Source: Myxococcota bacterium (GTDB taxonomy: Bacteria > Myxococcota_A > UBA9160 > UBA4427). Taken from it: DNA of 64,000 nucleotides. The position numbers were made by a program, and so were the translations under genes. Of the stretch, positions 8,974 to 21,738 are shown one piece after another (the first letter of the stretch is position 1; every line of letters starts with the position of its first letter). The notes below the pieces were generated by a model. That model did no database searches, had not been told where the DNA came from, and saw nothing but the letters and a program-made list of their open reading frames with translations. The stretch spans positions 124,001 through 188,000 of the forward strand of contig JAWKRT010000001.1 in the NCBI GenBank assembly GCA_041389495.1, written 5' to 3'.

Positions 8974-9771
8974 ATGATGCAGGACGCAGCAATCCGGCTC
9001 GCGGGCGGGTGCGCCGTCGCCGAGGCGAACGGCGCGGCGCGGTCCCGTGGCCCGCGCGACGGACGGCGCCGCGAGGCGCGGGCGGGCGACGATGTTAGGC
9101 GAGCCCGCCGCCCCTTCGTGCTCTACGTCGAGGGCCCGGGCGACAGCGACATCCTGCGCAGCTGGGCGCGCCGCTACGCGCGCGACCTCGACCGCGCCAT
9201 CGAGGCCGCCGCCGTGATCCTCGGCGGGCGCCGGCCGGCGCGCGCACTCGAGCACTTCCGTCGGGAGCGGGCGGCGCGTCCCGCGCTGCGCGGCCTCTGC
9301 GTGCTCGACCGCGACGACGAGGCGCACGCGATTCCCGACGAGGAGCCCGGGCTCGAGTTCTTCACCTGGCCCGAGCGCCACATCGAGAGCTACCTGCTCG
9401 TTCCGGACGCCATCGTCCGCCACGCGCGCTGCGAGGACGGCTCGGACGAGATCGCGAGGATGATCGACGAGCTCGGCCGCGGGTCGCGCTTCCGCACGCG
9501 CTCGGGGGGCGTCGACGCGAAGCGCCTGCTCGCCCCGCGCGGCCCGCTCGCGCGCGAGCTCGGCCGCGCGATCTCGCCCGCCGGGATCGCGCGCGCGATG
9601 CGGCGCGACGAGCTGCACGGCGACGTCGTCGCGCTGCTCGAGCGCGTCTGCGACGGCGTGGGCGTGCGTGCGCGATCGGAGGAGGTCGTGGTGGTGCGCC
9701 GCGCGCCCGCGGCGGCGGCGTACCGCGCCGACGCGAAGGCGGCCGACGAGGCGGACCGCCGCGAGCGCTAA
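8974..9771 (+). CDS. Stand-alone TOPRIM-domain protein resembling the OLD-nuclease TOPRIM
   Basis: 265 residues from ATG 8974, with a purine-rich GGAAGCGGAG upstream. The first ~45 residues are disordered. Then come the TOPRIM hallmarks: the glutamate in VLYVEGPGDSDIL and the acidic pair in LCVLDRDDE. These are followed by FFTWPERHIESYLL, which resembles the REIENYLL segment after the TOPRIM core in OLD-family nucleases. There is no ATPase domain, and no ATPase gene is adjacent. DNA or RNA cleavage is a family-based possibility. The C-terminal ~100 residues match nothing I recognise. Confidence 0.6.
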   Translation: MMQDAAIRLAGGCAVAEANGAARSRGPRDGRRREARAGDDVRRARRPFVLYVEGPGDSDILRSWARRYARDLDRAIEAAAVILGGRRPARALEHFRRERAARPALRGLCVLDRDDEAHAIPDEEPGLEFFTWPERHIESYLLVPDAIVRHARCEDGSDEIARMIDELGRGSRFRTRSGGVDAKRLLAPRGPLARELGRAISPAGIARAMRRDELHGDVVALLERVCDGVGVRARSEEVVVVRRAPAAAAYRADAKAADEADRRER

Positions 9772-9775
9772 CGCG

Positions 9776-10768
9776 TCAGCGGTCGGCCGCCTCGTGGAGC
9801 AGCGGCTCGGGCACGGCGTCGCCCTCGCGGCGCGCCTCGCGTACCCCGCGCGCGAGCTCGATGGCGCGGGCGACGAAGAGCACACCGATGCCGACGTGCA
9901 TCAGCAGGAAGATCGTGTTCGTCCACAGCGCGAACGCGATCAGCTCCTCGCGCGTCCCGTAGTCGGCGAACAGGTTCGACCACGCGATCTCGCGCACCCC
10001 GAAGTTCCCGAGCGACGGGATCGAGATCGCGAGATAGAGGATGGGGATGCGCGCCATCAGGGCCGACCACGGGATCGGCACGCCGAAGGCGCGCGTCGCG
10101 AGGCCCTGCACGAGCACGTCGAGCGCGGCGAAGACGACGAACATCCCGACGAAGGGGACGAGGTCGCGCGCCGCGAAGCCCGACCACCACTTGCCGAGTC
10201 CGAGGCGTTCGAGGAGCCGCTCCCAGACGCCGAACCGCGAGGCCACGAGGATCGCGCCCGCCACCGTCCAGCCGAACGCGACCGCGGCGACGACCTCGCG
10301 GTGGGCGGCCGCTCCGCCGTCGAGGAACACGAGCGACGCCGTCGCCTGGAGCAGCAGCACGCCGAAGTGGCAGCCGAACGGCACTCCCGCGACCGCCACC
10401 ACCGCCGCGAGCCGCCCGCGCACGAGCTGGGAGACGCCGTAGAAGAACGCGGCGTCGCCGAGCGAGTTGTTCACGGTGCGCACGAGCTCGGCGCCCGCCT
10501 TCACGGCGAGCACCCGGCGGATCGCGACGGGCTCGACGAGCCGCCGGATCGCGATCGCCTGGATGAAGCCCCAGACGAGGAAGAACAGCAGCTTGTCCGC
10601 GACCGTGACCGCGAGGAAGAGCGGCAGATTGGCGCGCGCCGTGACCTCGGGGATCGATTTCCAGTCGATCGCGAAGCCGAACACGTAGCCGAGCGCGACC
10701 GCGGAGATGGCCCACGGGACGAGCCTGCGGAGGAGGTTGCGCGCGTCGACGTTCACGCCGCGCAGCAT
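9776..10768 (-). CDS. Flippase-like integral membrane protein (LPG_synthase_TM family)
   Basis: 330 residues from ATG 10768. About eight hydrophobic helices carry the family pattern, with an early LFLAVTVADKLLFFLVWGF helix, a conserved polar helix ELVRTVNNSLGDAAFF, and IPSLGNFGVREIAWSNLF near the end. The family covers the membrane part of lysyl-phosphatidylglycerol synthase and AglD-like proteins thought to handle lipid-linked intermediates. No synthetase domain is attached. Convergent with the TOPRIM gene, stops 5 nt apart. Confidence 0.75.
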   Translation of the reverse strand: MLRGVNVDARNLLRRLVPWAISAVALGYVFGFAIDWKSIPEVTARANLPLFLAVTVADKLLFFLVWGFIQAIAIRRLVEPVAIRRVLAVKAGAELVRTVNNSLGDAAFFYGVSQLVRGRLAAVVAVAGVPFGCHFGVLLLQATASLVFLDGGAAAHREVVAAVAFGWTVAGAILVASRFGVWERLLERLGLGKWWSGFAARDLVPFVGMFVVFAALDVLVQGLATRAFGVPIPWSALMARIPILYLAISIPSLGNFGVREIAWSNLFADYGTREELIAFALWTNTIFLLMHVGIGVLFVARAIELARGVREARREGDAVPEPLLHEAADR

Positions 10769-10923
10769 AGCCCGGGGCCGCGCCGCGCAAGCGCGGCGCG
10801 CGCTCGCACGTTCGCGCCGTGCCGCGCGCGGATCACGCGGCGAGTCGCATAACGATGTCGCCGCCGACCGCGCCGTCGCGCGGGGCTTCCGCACCCATCG
10901 ACGGGCGGGTAGCCTGCCGCGCC

Positions 10924-11742
10924 GTGCCGGTGCTCGCGCTCGACTTCGACGGTGTGATCTCGGACAGCGCGACGGAGGCCTTCTTCGTCGCGCTGCGAAC
11001 CTACGTCGCGCTGCGCCCGGGCGCGTCGGCGTCGCTGCGCGAGACCCTCGCCGGCGTCGAGGCGGCGTGGGCGGAGGGCGGGCGCGCGGCGCGCGCCCGC
11101 GTCGCGGCGAGCGAGCTGTACGGCGCGTTCGTCGATGCGATGCCGCTCGGCAACCGCGCCGAGGACTTCGGCGTCGAGCTCGCGGCCTTCGATCGCGGGC
11201 TCGCGCTCCCGAGCCAGGAGGCGTACGACGCGCATGCCCGAGCGCTCGCGGACGAGGACCCGTCCTTTGCCGAGCGCTTCCACGGGCGCTTCTACGCCGA
11301 GCGCGACGCGCTCGCGGCCGCCGACCCCGACGGGTGGGTGGGATTGTTAGGCCCGTATCCCGAGCTCGTCGCACTCCTGCGGCGGCGCGCCGGCGCGCGC
11401 ACGCTGGCGATCGCCACGGCGAAGGATCGCCCCGCGGTCGAGCGCCTGCTCGCGGCCTACGGGATCGCCGACCTCTTCCCGCCCGCGCTCGTGCTCGACA
11501 AGGAGGCCGGGCGCAGCAAGCGCGCGCACCTCGCGGCGCTCCGCGAGCGCACCGGTGCGGCGTTCTCCGACGTCACGTTCGTCGACGACAAGGTGAATCA
11601 CCTCGAGGACGTCGCGCCGCTCGGCGTCCGCTGCGCGCTCGCGGCGTGGGGGTACAACTCGGAGCGCGAGCGCGCCCGCGCCCGCGCGCTCGGCTTCGCG
11701 GTCTGCGACCTCGCGGGCGCGGAGGCTGCGCTCTTCGGCTGA
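10924..11742 (+). CDS. HAD-superfamily hydrolase
   Basis: 272 residues from GTG 10924 (VPVLALDFDGV). Motif I is DFDGVISD, motif II lies in IATAKDR, the conserved Lys is in DKEAGRSK and the acidic motif IV is FVDDKVNHLEDV. A helical cap of ~120 residues sits between motifs I and II. It is probably a phosphatase of a small metabolite; the substrate is unknown. Next gene is the NfuA-like protein, 140 nt downstream. Confidence 0.85.
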   Translation: MPVLALDFDGVISDSATEAFFVALRTYVALRPGASASLRETLAGVEAAWAEGGRAARARVAASELYGAFVDAMPLGNRAEDFGVELAAFDRGLALPSQEAYDAHARALADEDPSFAERFHGRFYAERDALAAADPDGWVGLLGPYPELVALLRRRAGARTLAIATAKDRPAVERLLAAYGIADLFPPALVLDKEAGRSKRAHLAALRERTGAAFSDVTFVDDKVNHLEDVAPLGVRCALAAWGYNSERERARARALGFAVCDLAGAEAALFG

Positions 11743-11882
11743 GCGCTGCCCGCTGCCTGCTGCGCGCCGTCGCACGCGCGTCCGCGCGCTTGGCCGGCAC
11801 CGGCTTCCGCCCTACCCTGCCCGCTCCTCGCGCGCGCGTCCCCCGCGCGCGCGGGCGTCCGACCGGAAGGTGCGAGCGACCC

Positions 11883-12440
11883 ATGGACATCGGCTTCCGC
11901 ATGCACGCCGAGCGCACGCCGAACCCCGACAGCATCAAGTGGGTGCTGAGCCAGCCCGTCGCCGCCGCCGCCGCGGGCGCGCACTTCGGCGAGGCACCCG
12001 CGCCCGACGCGTCGCCGCTCGCGGCCGCGCTGTTCGAGGTCGAAGGCGTGGTCGGCGTCTTCCTCGGGCCGAGCTTCGTGACGATCACGAAGGGCGCGGA
12101 GAGCGAGTGGACCGATCTCGCCCAGCCCGTGGTCGACGCGATCAAGGCGTGGGCCGCGACCGGGGAGCCGGCGCTCGGGCCCGGCTGGATTCCGCCCGCC
12201 GCCGCGGACGAAGGCGGCGTGGTGGCTCGCATCCTCGAGGTCCTCGACCGCGACATCCGGCCCTTCGTGGCCCAGGACGGCGGCGAGATCGGCTTCGCGG
12301 GCTTTCGCGACGGCGTCGTCGAGCTCGTGCTCCAGGGCGCGTGCTCCGGCTGCCCGAGCTCGACGATCACTCTCAAGATGGGAATCGAGGCGCGATTGAA
12401 GGAGCAGATTCCCGAGGTCGAGGAGGTCGTGGCGGTCTAA
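11883..12440 (+). CDS. NfuA/NifU-like Fe-S cluster scaffold or carrier
   Basis: 185 residues from ATG 11883 with GGAAGG upstream. The N-terminal half is an Nfu_N domain (ERTPNPDSIKWVL; GVVGVFLGPSFVTITK). The C-terminal half is the NifU C-terminal domain with AQDGGEIGF and the cluster-binding CSGCPSS (CxxC). These proteins carry 4Fe-4S clusters to target enzymes in the cytoplasm. Domain order and length match Nfu1-type proteins. Confidence 0.9.
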   Translation: MDIGFRMHAERTPNPDSIKWVLSQPVAAAAAGAHFGEAPAPDASPLAAALFEVEGVVGVFLGPSFVTITKGAESEWTDLAQPVVDAIKAWAATGEPALGPGWIPPAAADEGGVVARILEVLDRDIRPFVAQDGGEIGFAGFRDGVVELVLQGACSGCPSSTITLKMGIEARLKEQIPEVEEVVAV

Positions 12441-12679
12441 GCTCCCCCTCGAACGCCGACGCGCTGCCGACGACGCGCCCCCTGCGCGCCGGCCGCACGC
12501 GGCGCAGATGCCGGTGCCAACCCCCTGGCCCGGCCGACCGATACAGCCCCCCATCGCAATCGCGGCGTGCGCTCGGCCCGGCCGGGCGGGCCGCGCCACC
12601 CCCCGCCGAACGCGCGGACGGCCCGAGAGCGCCGCCGCGCGACGCCGCGCGTCGGCGCGCACGCTGCGCGTCGAGGCGC

Positions 12680-14368
12680 GTGGAGGACGCCTTGGGTCGC
12701 TGGTCGCTCGGTCGCAACGGTTGGCGGGACGGATGGCCGCGCGACGACGAATCGCGCGCGCGGCTCGGGCTGACGCCGCGCGGGAGCCGCGCGCGGCGCG
12801 CACAGCGCCGCCGCCGGCAGATCGACCTGCTCGGACGCTCCGATCGCGCACTCGGCCGCGGTCGCATCCTCACGGCGCGCGGGCGCGCGACACTCCTCGC
12901 GCTCGCCGCCTCGCTCGGTGCACTCGGGAGCCTCGCGGTGCCCTCGGGCGCGCGCGACCAACGCGAGCCCGTCGATCTCGCCGCGGTGTTCCCGGAGACG
13001 CCGCCCGCACAGGTCGCGGCCGCGACCCTGATCCAGCCGGCCGCCGCCGCTCCCGCGCCGCGCCGCGCTCGCAGCGACACGGACCGCGCGCCGGCCGCGG
13101 TGTCCGCGCCGCCCGTCGTCGCCGCGCGCCTCGGCGGGCCCGCGAGCGCGCCGCCCGAGCTGCTCGCGCGCCTCCCCGCCTCGCGCCGCGCCCTCGAGCT
13201 CGCCTCCACCGCAGACGTCGGCGGCACCGCCGTCGCCGCCGCCTTCGCCGACGGCCTCCCGGCGCGCCTCGTCGAGCAGGTCGCCGACCCGCGCGGCGCC
13301 TCCGGGCCGCTGCGCATCGAGTACACGCTCGACGCCGAGCTCACGCGCCGCGTCTTCCGCGTGCTCGATCGCGTGCGCGTCGAGCGCGGCCACGTCGTCG
13401 TGCTCGACGTCGAGACGGGGCGCGTGCTCGCGTTCGCGTCGACCGACCCGAAGGCGCTCCCGCCCGAGCGCGCCTATCCCGCCGCTTCGCTCGCGAAGGT
13501 CGTGACGGCCGCCGCCGCGCTCGAGAACGATCGCCGGCGCGCGCTCGTGCCGTGCCGGTTCCAGGGGAGCCCGTACCGCCTCACCGCCGCGCGCGTGCAC
13601 CCCGCGCGCGGCGGCACCGAGGCGTCGCTCGAGAAGTCGATCGCCGGCTCGTACAACCAGTGCTTCGCGCAGCTCGCCGTGCACGCGCTCGGCGAGCGCC
13701 CGCTCGTCGACGCGTTCGAGCGGTTCGGCTGGACGGTGTCGGCGGCGCCCGGACAGGAGTCGGCGCACATCGAGCGCGGCGAGGGCGACTACGGACTCGG
13801 GAAGCTCGGCTCGGGCCTCGCGCCGACGCGCATCACCGTCCTGCACGCCGCGCAGCTCGCCGCGACGCTCGACCAGGGCCTGCTCGTCGAGCCGTGGTGG
13901 ATCGATCGCGTCGTCGACGCGAACGGCCGCGCGCTCGCGCTGCCCGAGCGCGCGGCGCCGGCGCGCGCGATGCAGGCGGCCACCGCGCGCGAGGTGCGGA
14001 GCATGCTCGTGCGGACGACGACGAACGGGACCGCGCGGCGCGCGTTCCGCACGCGGCGCGGGCCGCGCCTCGGCGACGTCCGCGTCGCCGGGAAGACGGG
14101 CAACCTCTCCGGAACGCACCCGCGAGCGCGCTACGAATGGTTCGCGGGCGTGGCGCCGGCGGAAGCGCCGCGCGTCGCCGTCGCGGTCGTGCAGGCGCAC
14201 GGCAACCGCTGGTGGGCGACGTCGTCGCAGGTCGCCGCGGAGGTCTTCGCCGAGCTCTTCTGCGAAGGCCGCCAGTGCAGCGGCGACCGCGTCGCGCGCT
14301 TCACCGGCGACCTCGGCGCCGTCGCGTCGACACCGCCGCTCGCGCGCGAGGTCGTCGCGTCGCGCTAG
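12680..14368 (+). CDS. Penicillin-binding protein, transpeptidase domain
   Basis: 562 residues from GTG 12680 (VEDALGRWSL); TTG 12692 is an alternative. A cytoplasmic Arg-rich segment, one membrane helix (ATLLALAASLGALGSLAV) and a Pro/Ala linker precede the transpeptidase domain. All three active-site motifs are present: SLAK (AASLAKV), SYN (GSYNQC) and KTG (AGKTGNLSG). No transglycosylase domain is visible, so it is a class B-like D,D-transpeptidase acting in the periplasm on peptidoglycan. The 12441-12679 gap before it shows nothing recognisable. Confidence 0.85.
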   Translation: MEDALGRWSLGRNGWRDGWPRDDESRARLGLTPRGSRARRAQRRRRQIDLLGRSDRALGRGRILTARGRATLLALAASLGALGSLAVPSGARDQREPVDLAAVFPETPPAQVAAATLIQPAAAAPAPRRARSDTDRAPAAVSAPPVVAARLGGPASAPPELLARLPASRRALELASTADVGGTAVAAAFADGLPARLVEQVADPRGASGPLRIEYTLDAELTRRVFRVLDRVRVERGHVVVLDVETGRVLAFASTDPKALPPERAYPAASLAKVVTAAAALENDRRRALVPCRFQGSPYRLTAARVHPARGGTEASLEKSIAGSYNQCFAQLAVHALGERPLVDAFERFGWTVSAAPGQESAHIERGEGDYGLGKLGSGLAPTRITVLHAAQLAATLDQGLLVEPWWIDRVVDANGRALALPERAAPARAMQAATAREVRSMLVRTTTNGTARRAFRTRRGPRLGDVRVAGKTGNLSGTHPRARYEWFAGVAPAEAPRVAVAVVQAHGNRWWATSSQVAAEVFAELFCEGRQCSGDRVARFTGDLGAVASTPPLAREVVASR

Positions 14369-14417
14369 TGCGGCGACGTCGTCGCCTCGCGCGGACGCGC
14401 GCCCTCTCGGCGTCGCG

Positions 14418-15206
14418 CTAACGAGTGTCGCGGCGGCGGCGCTCGAAGCGCCACCCGCCGCTCGGCTCGCGCCAGCGGCTCGCGTGGCGTGGCGCACCGA
14501 GCGCCGCGTCGAGCGCGGCCGGCGCGGGCAGCTCGCCCGCGAGCGCGGGCGCCGCGCTCCGGCCGCCCGCGCGCGGGTCGTCCGCGGCCGGCTCCTCCAG
14601 GATCGACAGCAGCAGCTCGTCGACCGCGACCGGCGCATCGTAGAGAGCGCGCGCCGTCGACGGGCCCGCCTCGACGAGCGTCGTCCGCGCACCGCGCCGC
14701 GCGAGCGCATCGAGGAGCGCCCGGAGGCTCGGTGGCTCGAGCTCGATCGTCTCGAGCCCGGGCGCGGCGGCGCGGAGCGCGCGCGCGTGCGCGCGACCCG
14801 TCGCGAGCCAGGGCGGCGGATCGGCGCGCAGGAGCGGGTGTCGCGCGTCGAGCGCAGCGCCCGTCGTCAGCACGACGCTGCGCGGAGGCTCGGCCCGCCC
14901 GACGCGCTCGCGCCGCCACGCGAGCAGCGCGGCGTCGCGCTCGGCGTGCGTCACGTCGGGCTCGTCGCGGAGGATGCGGCCCGTCGTGACGATCGCGTCG
15001 GCGCGCATGCGCGCGGCCCGCAGCGCGAACGCGTCGCGCGGACTCGCGGGCGACGACGGCCCGATCGCGAGCACGGGAAGGCGGCCGTCGGGCGCCTGCC
15101 ACGCGGCGACGACGTGGAGCACGCCTTCGTCGCGCGCAGGATCCTCGCCGTACAGCTCGCGCAGCTTCGCGCTCACCGACTCCGCCGGGCTCGTCGCACT
15201 CGCCAT
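14418..15206 (-). CDS. RibD C-terminal domain (dihydrofolate reductase-like) protein
   Basis: 262 residues from ATG 15206. The RibD-C/DHFR-like fold is indicated by DAFALRAARMRADAIVTTGRILRDEPD and the dinucleotide-binding LVEAGPSTARAL near residue 185. There is no deaminase domain, so it is a stand-alone reductase. Such proteins either perform the pyrimidine reductase step of riboflavin synthesis or act on unknown substrates; no other rib gene is near. A tandem repeat array lies in its upstream region. Confidence 0.75.
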   Translation of the reverse strand: MASATSPAESVSAKLRELYGEDPARDEGVLHVVAAWQAPDGRLPVLAIGPSSPASPRDAFALRAARMRADAIVTTGRILRDEPDVTHAERDAALLAWRRERVGRAEPPRSVVLTTGAALDARHPLLRADPPPWLATGRAHARALRAAAPGLETIELEPPSLRALLDALARRGARTTLVEAGPSTARALYDAPVAVDELLLSILEEPAADDPRAGGRSAAPALAGELPAPAALDAALGAPRHASRWREPSGGWRFERRRRDTR

Positions 15207-15240
15207 CGCAGGCCTCCGAGGAAGCGCGCGCCGATCGCGC

Positions 15241-15404
15241 GCGGAAGCGCGGTTCCCCGCTCTGTGCGGGTCGCGCGGAAGCGCGGTTCCCCGCTCTGTG
15301 CGGGCCCCGCGGAAGCGCGGTTCCCGATCGTGCGGGTCCCGCGGAAGCGCGGTTCCCTTTCGCGCCGGCCCCGCGGAAGTGCGTTGCCGCGCGCTGCCGG
15401 CGCC
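15241..15404. repeat. Tandem array of five 32-34 bp hairpin-containing repeats
   Basis: Units starting GCGGAAGCGCGGTTCCC begin at 15241, 15275, 15309, 15341 and 15373; the last is degenerate, and a further decayed copy may lie at ~15218. Copies 1 and 2 contain CCCGC-TCTGT-GCGGG, a 5-bp stem with a 5-nt loop; the spacer drifts in later copies while the GCGGAAGCGCGGTTCCC core is kept. Unit lengths of 34 and 32 are not multiples of three, so it is not a coding repeat. It lies between the divergent RibD-C gene and the gene at 15594. Confidence 0.85.
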
Positions 15405-15593
15405 GCCGCGGCAACCGCGGCCGCGTCACGCCGCTCGCGGCGCGGCGCGCGACGCGCGCATCCCCGCGCTTGCGCCGCCGGCTGCACGAGAGTTGCACAG
15501 CTCGCTTCGACGCGGTGCGGCGCGGTACCGCACTTGCACTGACGCGTGTCGCCCCGGGATGCGAAGGGAGGCTCGGCCGTCGGGAGTCGAACG

Positions 15594-16333
15594 ATGCGAT
15601 CGCCGCTCGCACACGCCGCTCTGGTCCTTCCCGCGCTCGCCGTGCTGGCGGGCGTGAGCGCGCCGCGCGCGGCGGGCGCGCAGCCGCTCGACCTCCGCGA
15701 CGCGCGCGCGCGCGACGTCGCCGTGCGCTTCGAGCGCTCGCCGCGCACCGATCCGTCGACGCTCGACGCGAGCTGGGGCGACCCGCTCCCCGCGCACCTC
15801 GAGCGGCGCGCCGACGGGCTCGTGCGAATCGCGATCGCGGGGCGCCTCGTCGCGGCCCACCTCTTCGAGGGCGAGCGCGCGCGGCCCGAGAGCTTCGCCG
15901 ACTTCGTGTGGCTGCTCGATCCTGCGACCGGCGACGTCGTCGAAGCCGGCGTCGACGGCGTGATCGAGCAGGAGGTCGCGTGGGGCTTCGCCACGACCGT
16001 GACCGAGGCCCGCGTCCGCGTCCGCATGAGCACGCTCGAGCCGGCGGGCTTCCGCGCGCCGCGCGAGCTCTTCGGCAAGCGGCTCTTCCGCCACTGCGAC
16101 CCGCGCGTCGAGCCGGGTGGCGAGGCGTGCCGCGGCGTCGCCGCGGTGCCGTTCGACGCGTCGCGCGGGTACGTGAACGCGGTGGGCACGATCGAGGTCG
16201 AGACGCCGATCGGCCTCGGCGTCGTGTCGTTCTCGCCGCTCGGCGAGGCCATCTTCCTCGAGAGCGCGGGTGCGGGCGGCGCGGTCGACGCGCTCGCCGG
16301 CGTCGACGTCGCCTCGTCTCCGCCCGATCTTCG

Positions 16334-16337
<4 letters not shown>
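15594..16337 (+). CDS. Secreted protein of unknown function
   Basis: 247 residues from ATG 15594, with a clear signal peptide (SPLAHAALVLPALAVLAGV ... AGAQ). I do not recognise the mature domain. It is a mixed alpha/beta protein with two cysteines (RHCDP and EACRG) that could form a periplasmic disulfide. Its TAG stop overlaps the convergent kinase stop at 16334-16337. Nothing in the neighbourhood defines its role. Confidence 0.7.
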
Positions 16338-19557
<3,220 letters not shown>

Positions 19558-20072
19558 CGCCGGTCGACGCGACCTCTCGCCCCCACCGATGTGTCGCGCT
19601 CCGGCGCCGCGATGCGCGCGCTCCGCGCGCGATTCGGGACGTGCGAAGCGCGATCGATCCTCGCAGCGTCGGTGGGGGTGACGTCGAGCGAGGCGGGCGT
19701 GACGAGGACGGGAGACGCGCGCGTGGCGCACACCGGTTTCGAGCAGGTCGCGAGCCGCCGCGTGGTGGCTTGCCTTCGTCCCCGAGGCCCGGCGAGGTCG
19801 CACGGTTGTGTAGCCCCTTCACGCGACCCCCGCACGGAGAGCGCGCCCGCGCGACGTGCAGGGGCGCCCATCCTCTGAGCACCTCGGGAGCGCGCGCGGG
19901 CGCGTGCCTTAAGCGGCTCTTCACGACCGCGCGGTGCTTCCGCGCGCGCCCGGCTGACGGGAGGCAGCGACAGGGCGTCCCGCGGGCGCGCACGCGCGCC
20001 CGCACGCGGCCGGCGAGCCCGGCGGCCATGCGATCGGCGCGCTCGCGCCGCGGCGCGCCGCGGGCTCGTTAG
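19558..20072. other. Intergenic region upstream of the kinase
   Basis: No convincing gene is present in these 515 bases; the open frames are Arg/Ala/Pro-rich shadows. The kinase promoter should lie here. One perfect 8-bp hairpin occurs at 19983-20002 (CGGGCGCG, loop CACG, CGCGCCCG) without a T-run, beyond the end of the CPBP gene; it may be a weak terminator or chance. Confidence 0.5.
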
Positions 20073-20900
20073 TCAGGCGGGCCCGGCCCGTTCGCGCCGC
20101 GCGCGGCCCAGCCCGGCGAGCACGCGGCACGCCGCGGGAAGCGCGACGACGCTCGCGGCGACGCCGGCGGCGCGCGCTTCCGGCGATGCCGCCGCGAGTG
20201 CGAGCGCGAGTGCATTGTTGGCGACGTGGCACGCGATCGCGGCGATGGTGCTGCCGGTCGCGAGGCGTACCGCCGCGAGGTAGAGCCCGAGCGGAACGAC
20301 CGCGAGTGCGTGCAGGGGGTCGATGTGCGCGGCGGCGAACGCGACGGTCGAGAGCAGGGCCGCTCGCGCTGCGCCGATGCGCGGGAGCAGCGCGCCTAGC
20401 AAGAGTCCGCGGAACAGCAGCTCCTCCGCGACGCCGGGGCCGATCGCGACGCCGACGGCGATCCACGCGACGCTCGGCGCGCGCGCGCCGTCGATCGCGG
20501 TCTCGATCTCGCTCTCGAGCTGCTCGAGACCGCTGCCGCCCGTGCCGCCGAGCAGCTCCACCGCGAGTCGCGCGAGCGTGCTCACGCCGAACACGCCGGC
20601 GACGACGAGCGCGAGTCGCGCGGTGCCGAGCCGCGGGCGGCGCAGGGCGAGCGCCTCGCGCACGGGCACGCTCCGCAGCAGCGCGCCCGAGAGTGCGACG
20701 GCGCCGATGGCCGCGGCGACGAGCGCGCCGACGGCCGCGACCGTGTCGGACCCGAATGCTTCGCGGTTCGCGACGTCGCGCGCGCCCGCGAGCGCGACGG
20801 CCGCTGCGACGCCGGCGGCGAACGCCGCGAGCGAGCGCGCGATCGGAGCGCGTGCGCGCGTCGCCGCGCCGTCCTCTTCGCTGCTGTGCGGGTCGTCCAT
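20073..20900 (-). CDS. CPBP-family intramembrane metalloprotease
   Basis: 275 residues from ATG 20900. Six or more hydrophobic helices surround the CPBP motifs: EELLFRG (motif 1), FAAAHIDP (motif 2 His) and CHVANN (motif 3). The family includes Rce1-like prenyl proteases and bacteriocin immunity proteins, and cleaves within the membrane. The substrate is unknown. The downstream neighbour on the same strand is the kinase region, but the 515-base gap argues against an operon. Confidence 0.85.
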   Translation of the reverse strand: MDDPHSSEEDGAATRARAPIARSLAAFAAGVAAAVALAGARDVANREAFGSDTVAAVGALVAAAIGAVALSGALLRSVPVREALALRRPRLGTARLALVVAGVFGVSTLARLAVELLGGTGGSGLEQLESEIETAIDGARAPSVAWIAVGVAIGPGVAEELLFRGLLLGALLPRIGAARAALLSTVAFAAAHIDPLHALAVVPLGLYLAAVRLATGSTIAAIACHVANNALALALAAASPEARAAGVAASVVALPAACRVLAGLGRARRERAGPA

Positions 20901-21040
20901 GCCGCGATCCTACGCGACGCCCGGGCGTTCTCCGGGCGCACCGGCGCGGCGCGGTGCGCCCACGCGTCGGGCGGCACGACGCCGCAAGCGTGACGTCCGC
21001 GCTCGCTCGTGCGCCCGCGGCCCGCTGCTACGCTGCGCGC

Positions 21041-21604
21041 GTGATCGAAACCGACATCACGCGCGCGCTCCTCGTCGCGATGCCCCAGCTCCAGGATCCG
21101 AACTTCCGGCGCGCCGTCGTGCAGCTCATCGACCACGGCGACCAGGGCTCGTTCGGGCTCGTGTTGAACCGCGAGGTCGACCTCACGGCGAGCGACCTGT
21201 GCGAGAGCCTCGAGCTCGATTGGCAGGGCGAGGCGGACGTGCGCGTCCGCTGGGGCGGGCCCGTGCAGGGCAATACAGGATGGGTGCTGTTCGGCGACGA
21301 CGTCGGTCTCGACGTGTCGAGCCAGGTCGCGCAGCGGGTCATCCCGGGCATCAGCTTCGCGGGCTCGCTCGCGGTGCTCGAGGAGGTCGCGCAGCGACCG
21401 CCCGACGACGTGTGCCTGTTCCTCGGCTACGCGGGCTGGGGCCCCGGCCAGCTCGAGAGCGAGATCGCCGCCGGCGCGTGGCTGCTCGCGCCGGCCTCCG
21501 CGGACGTCGTCTTCGCGGTCGAGCCCGAAGCCATGTGGAGCCACGTCGTGCGCTCGCTCGGCATCGATCCGGCGACGCTCGTTCCGACGAGCGGCGTCCA
21601 CTAG
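21041..21604 (+). CDS. YqgE/AlgH family protein
   Basis: 187 residues from GTG 21041 (VIETDITRALLVAMPQL). The pattern LLVAMPQLQDPNFRRAVVQLIDH..GSFGLVLN, RWGGPVQ, and LGYAGWGPGQLESEI..GAW is diagnostic of the family. AlgH was named for alginate regulation in Pseudomonas, but the molecular function is unsettled. Full length. Confidence 0.93.
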   Translation: MIETDITRALLVAMPQLQDPNFRRAVVQLIDHGDQGSFGLVLNREVDLTASDLCESLELDWQGEADVRVRWGGPVQGNTGWVLFGDDVGLDVSSQVAQRVIPGISFAGSLAVLEEVAQRPPDDVCLFLGYAGWGPGQLESEIAAGAWLLAPASADVVFAVEPEAMWSHVVRSLGIDPATLVPTSGVH

Positions 21605-21627
21605 CGCCGCGCGAGCTGCGACGCAGC

Positions 21628-21644
21628 CGCGGGGTTCCCCCGCG
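21628..21644 (+). terminator. Possible hairpin terminator after algH-family gene
   Basis: A perfect 7-bp stem CGCGGGG / CCCCGCG with a TTC loop lies 24 nt past the YqgE/AlgH stop. There is no T-run after it, so termination is uncertain; in this base composition such stems also arise by chance. Confidence 0.3.
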
Positions 21645-21738
21645 CCCCACTCCCCGTCCGATGTAGACTCCCCGGTCGCGCCCACCGCCCGCGCCGAGGT
21701 CCGTCATCGCGAGCCCGCATCCGTCGACCGAGTACGAA

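Noticed and set aside
15241..15404. CRISPR array
   Set aside because: Units abut with no unique spacers, are 32-34 bp in total, decay progressively and have no cas gene nearby.
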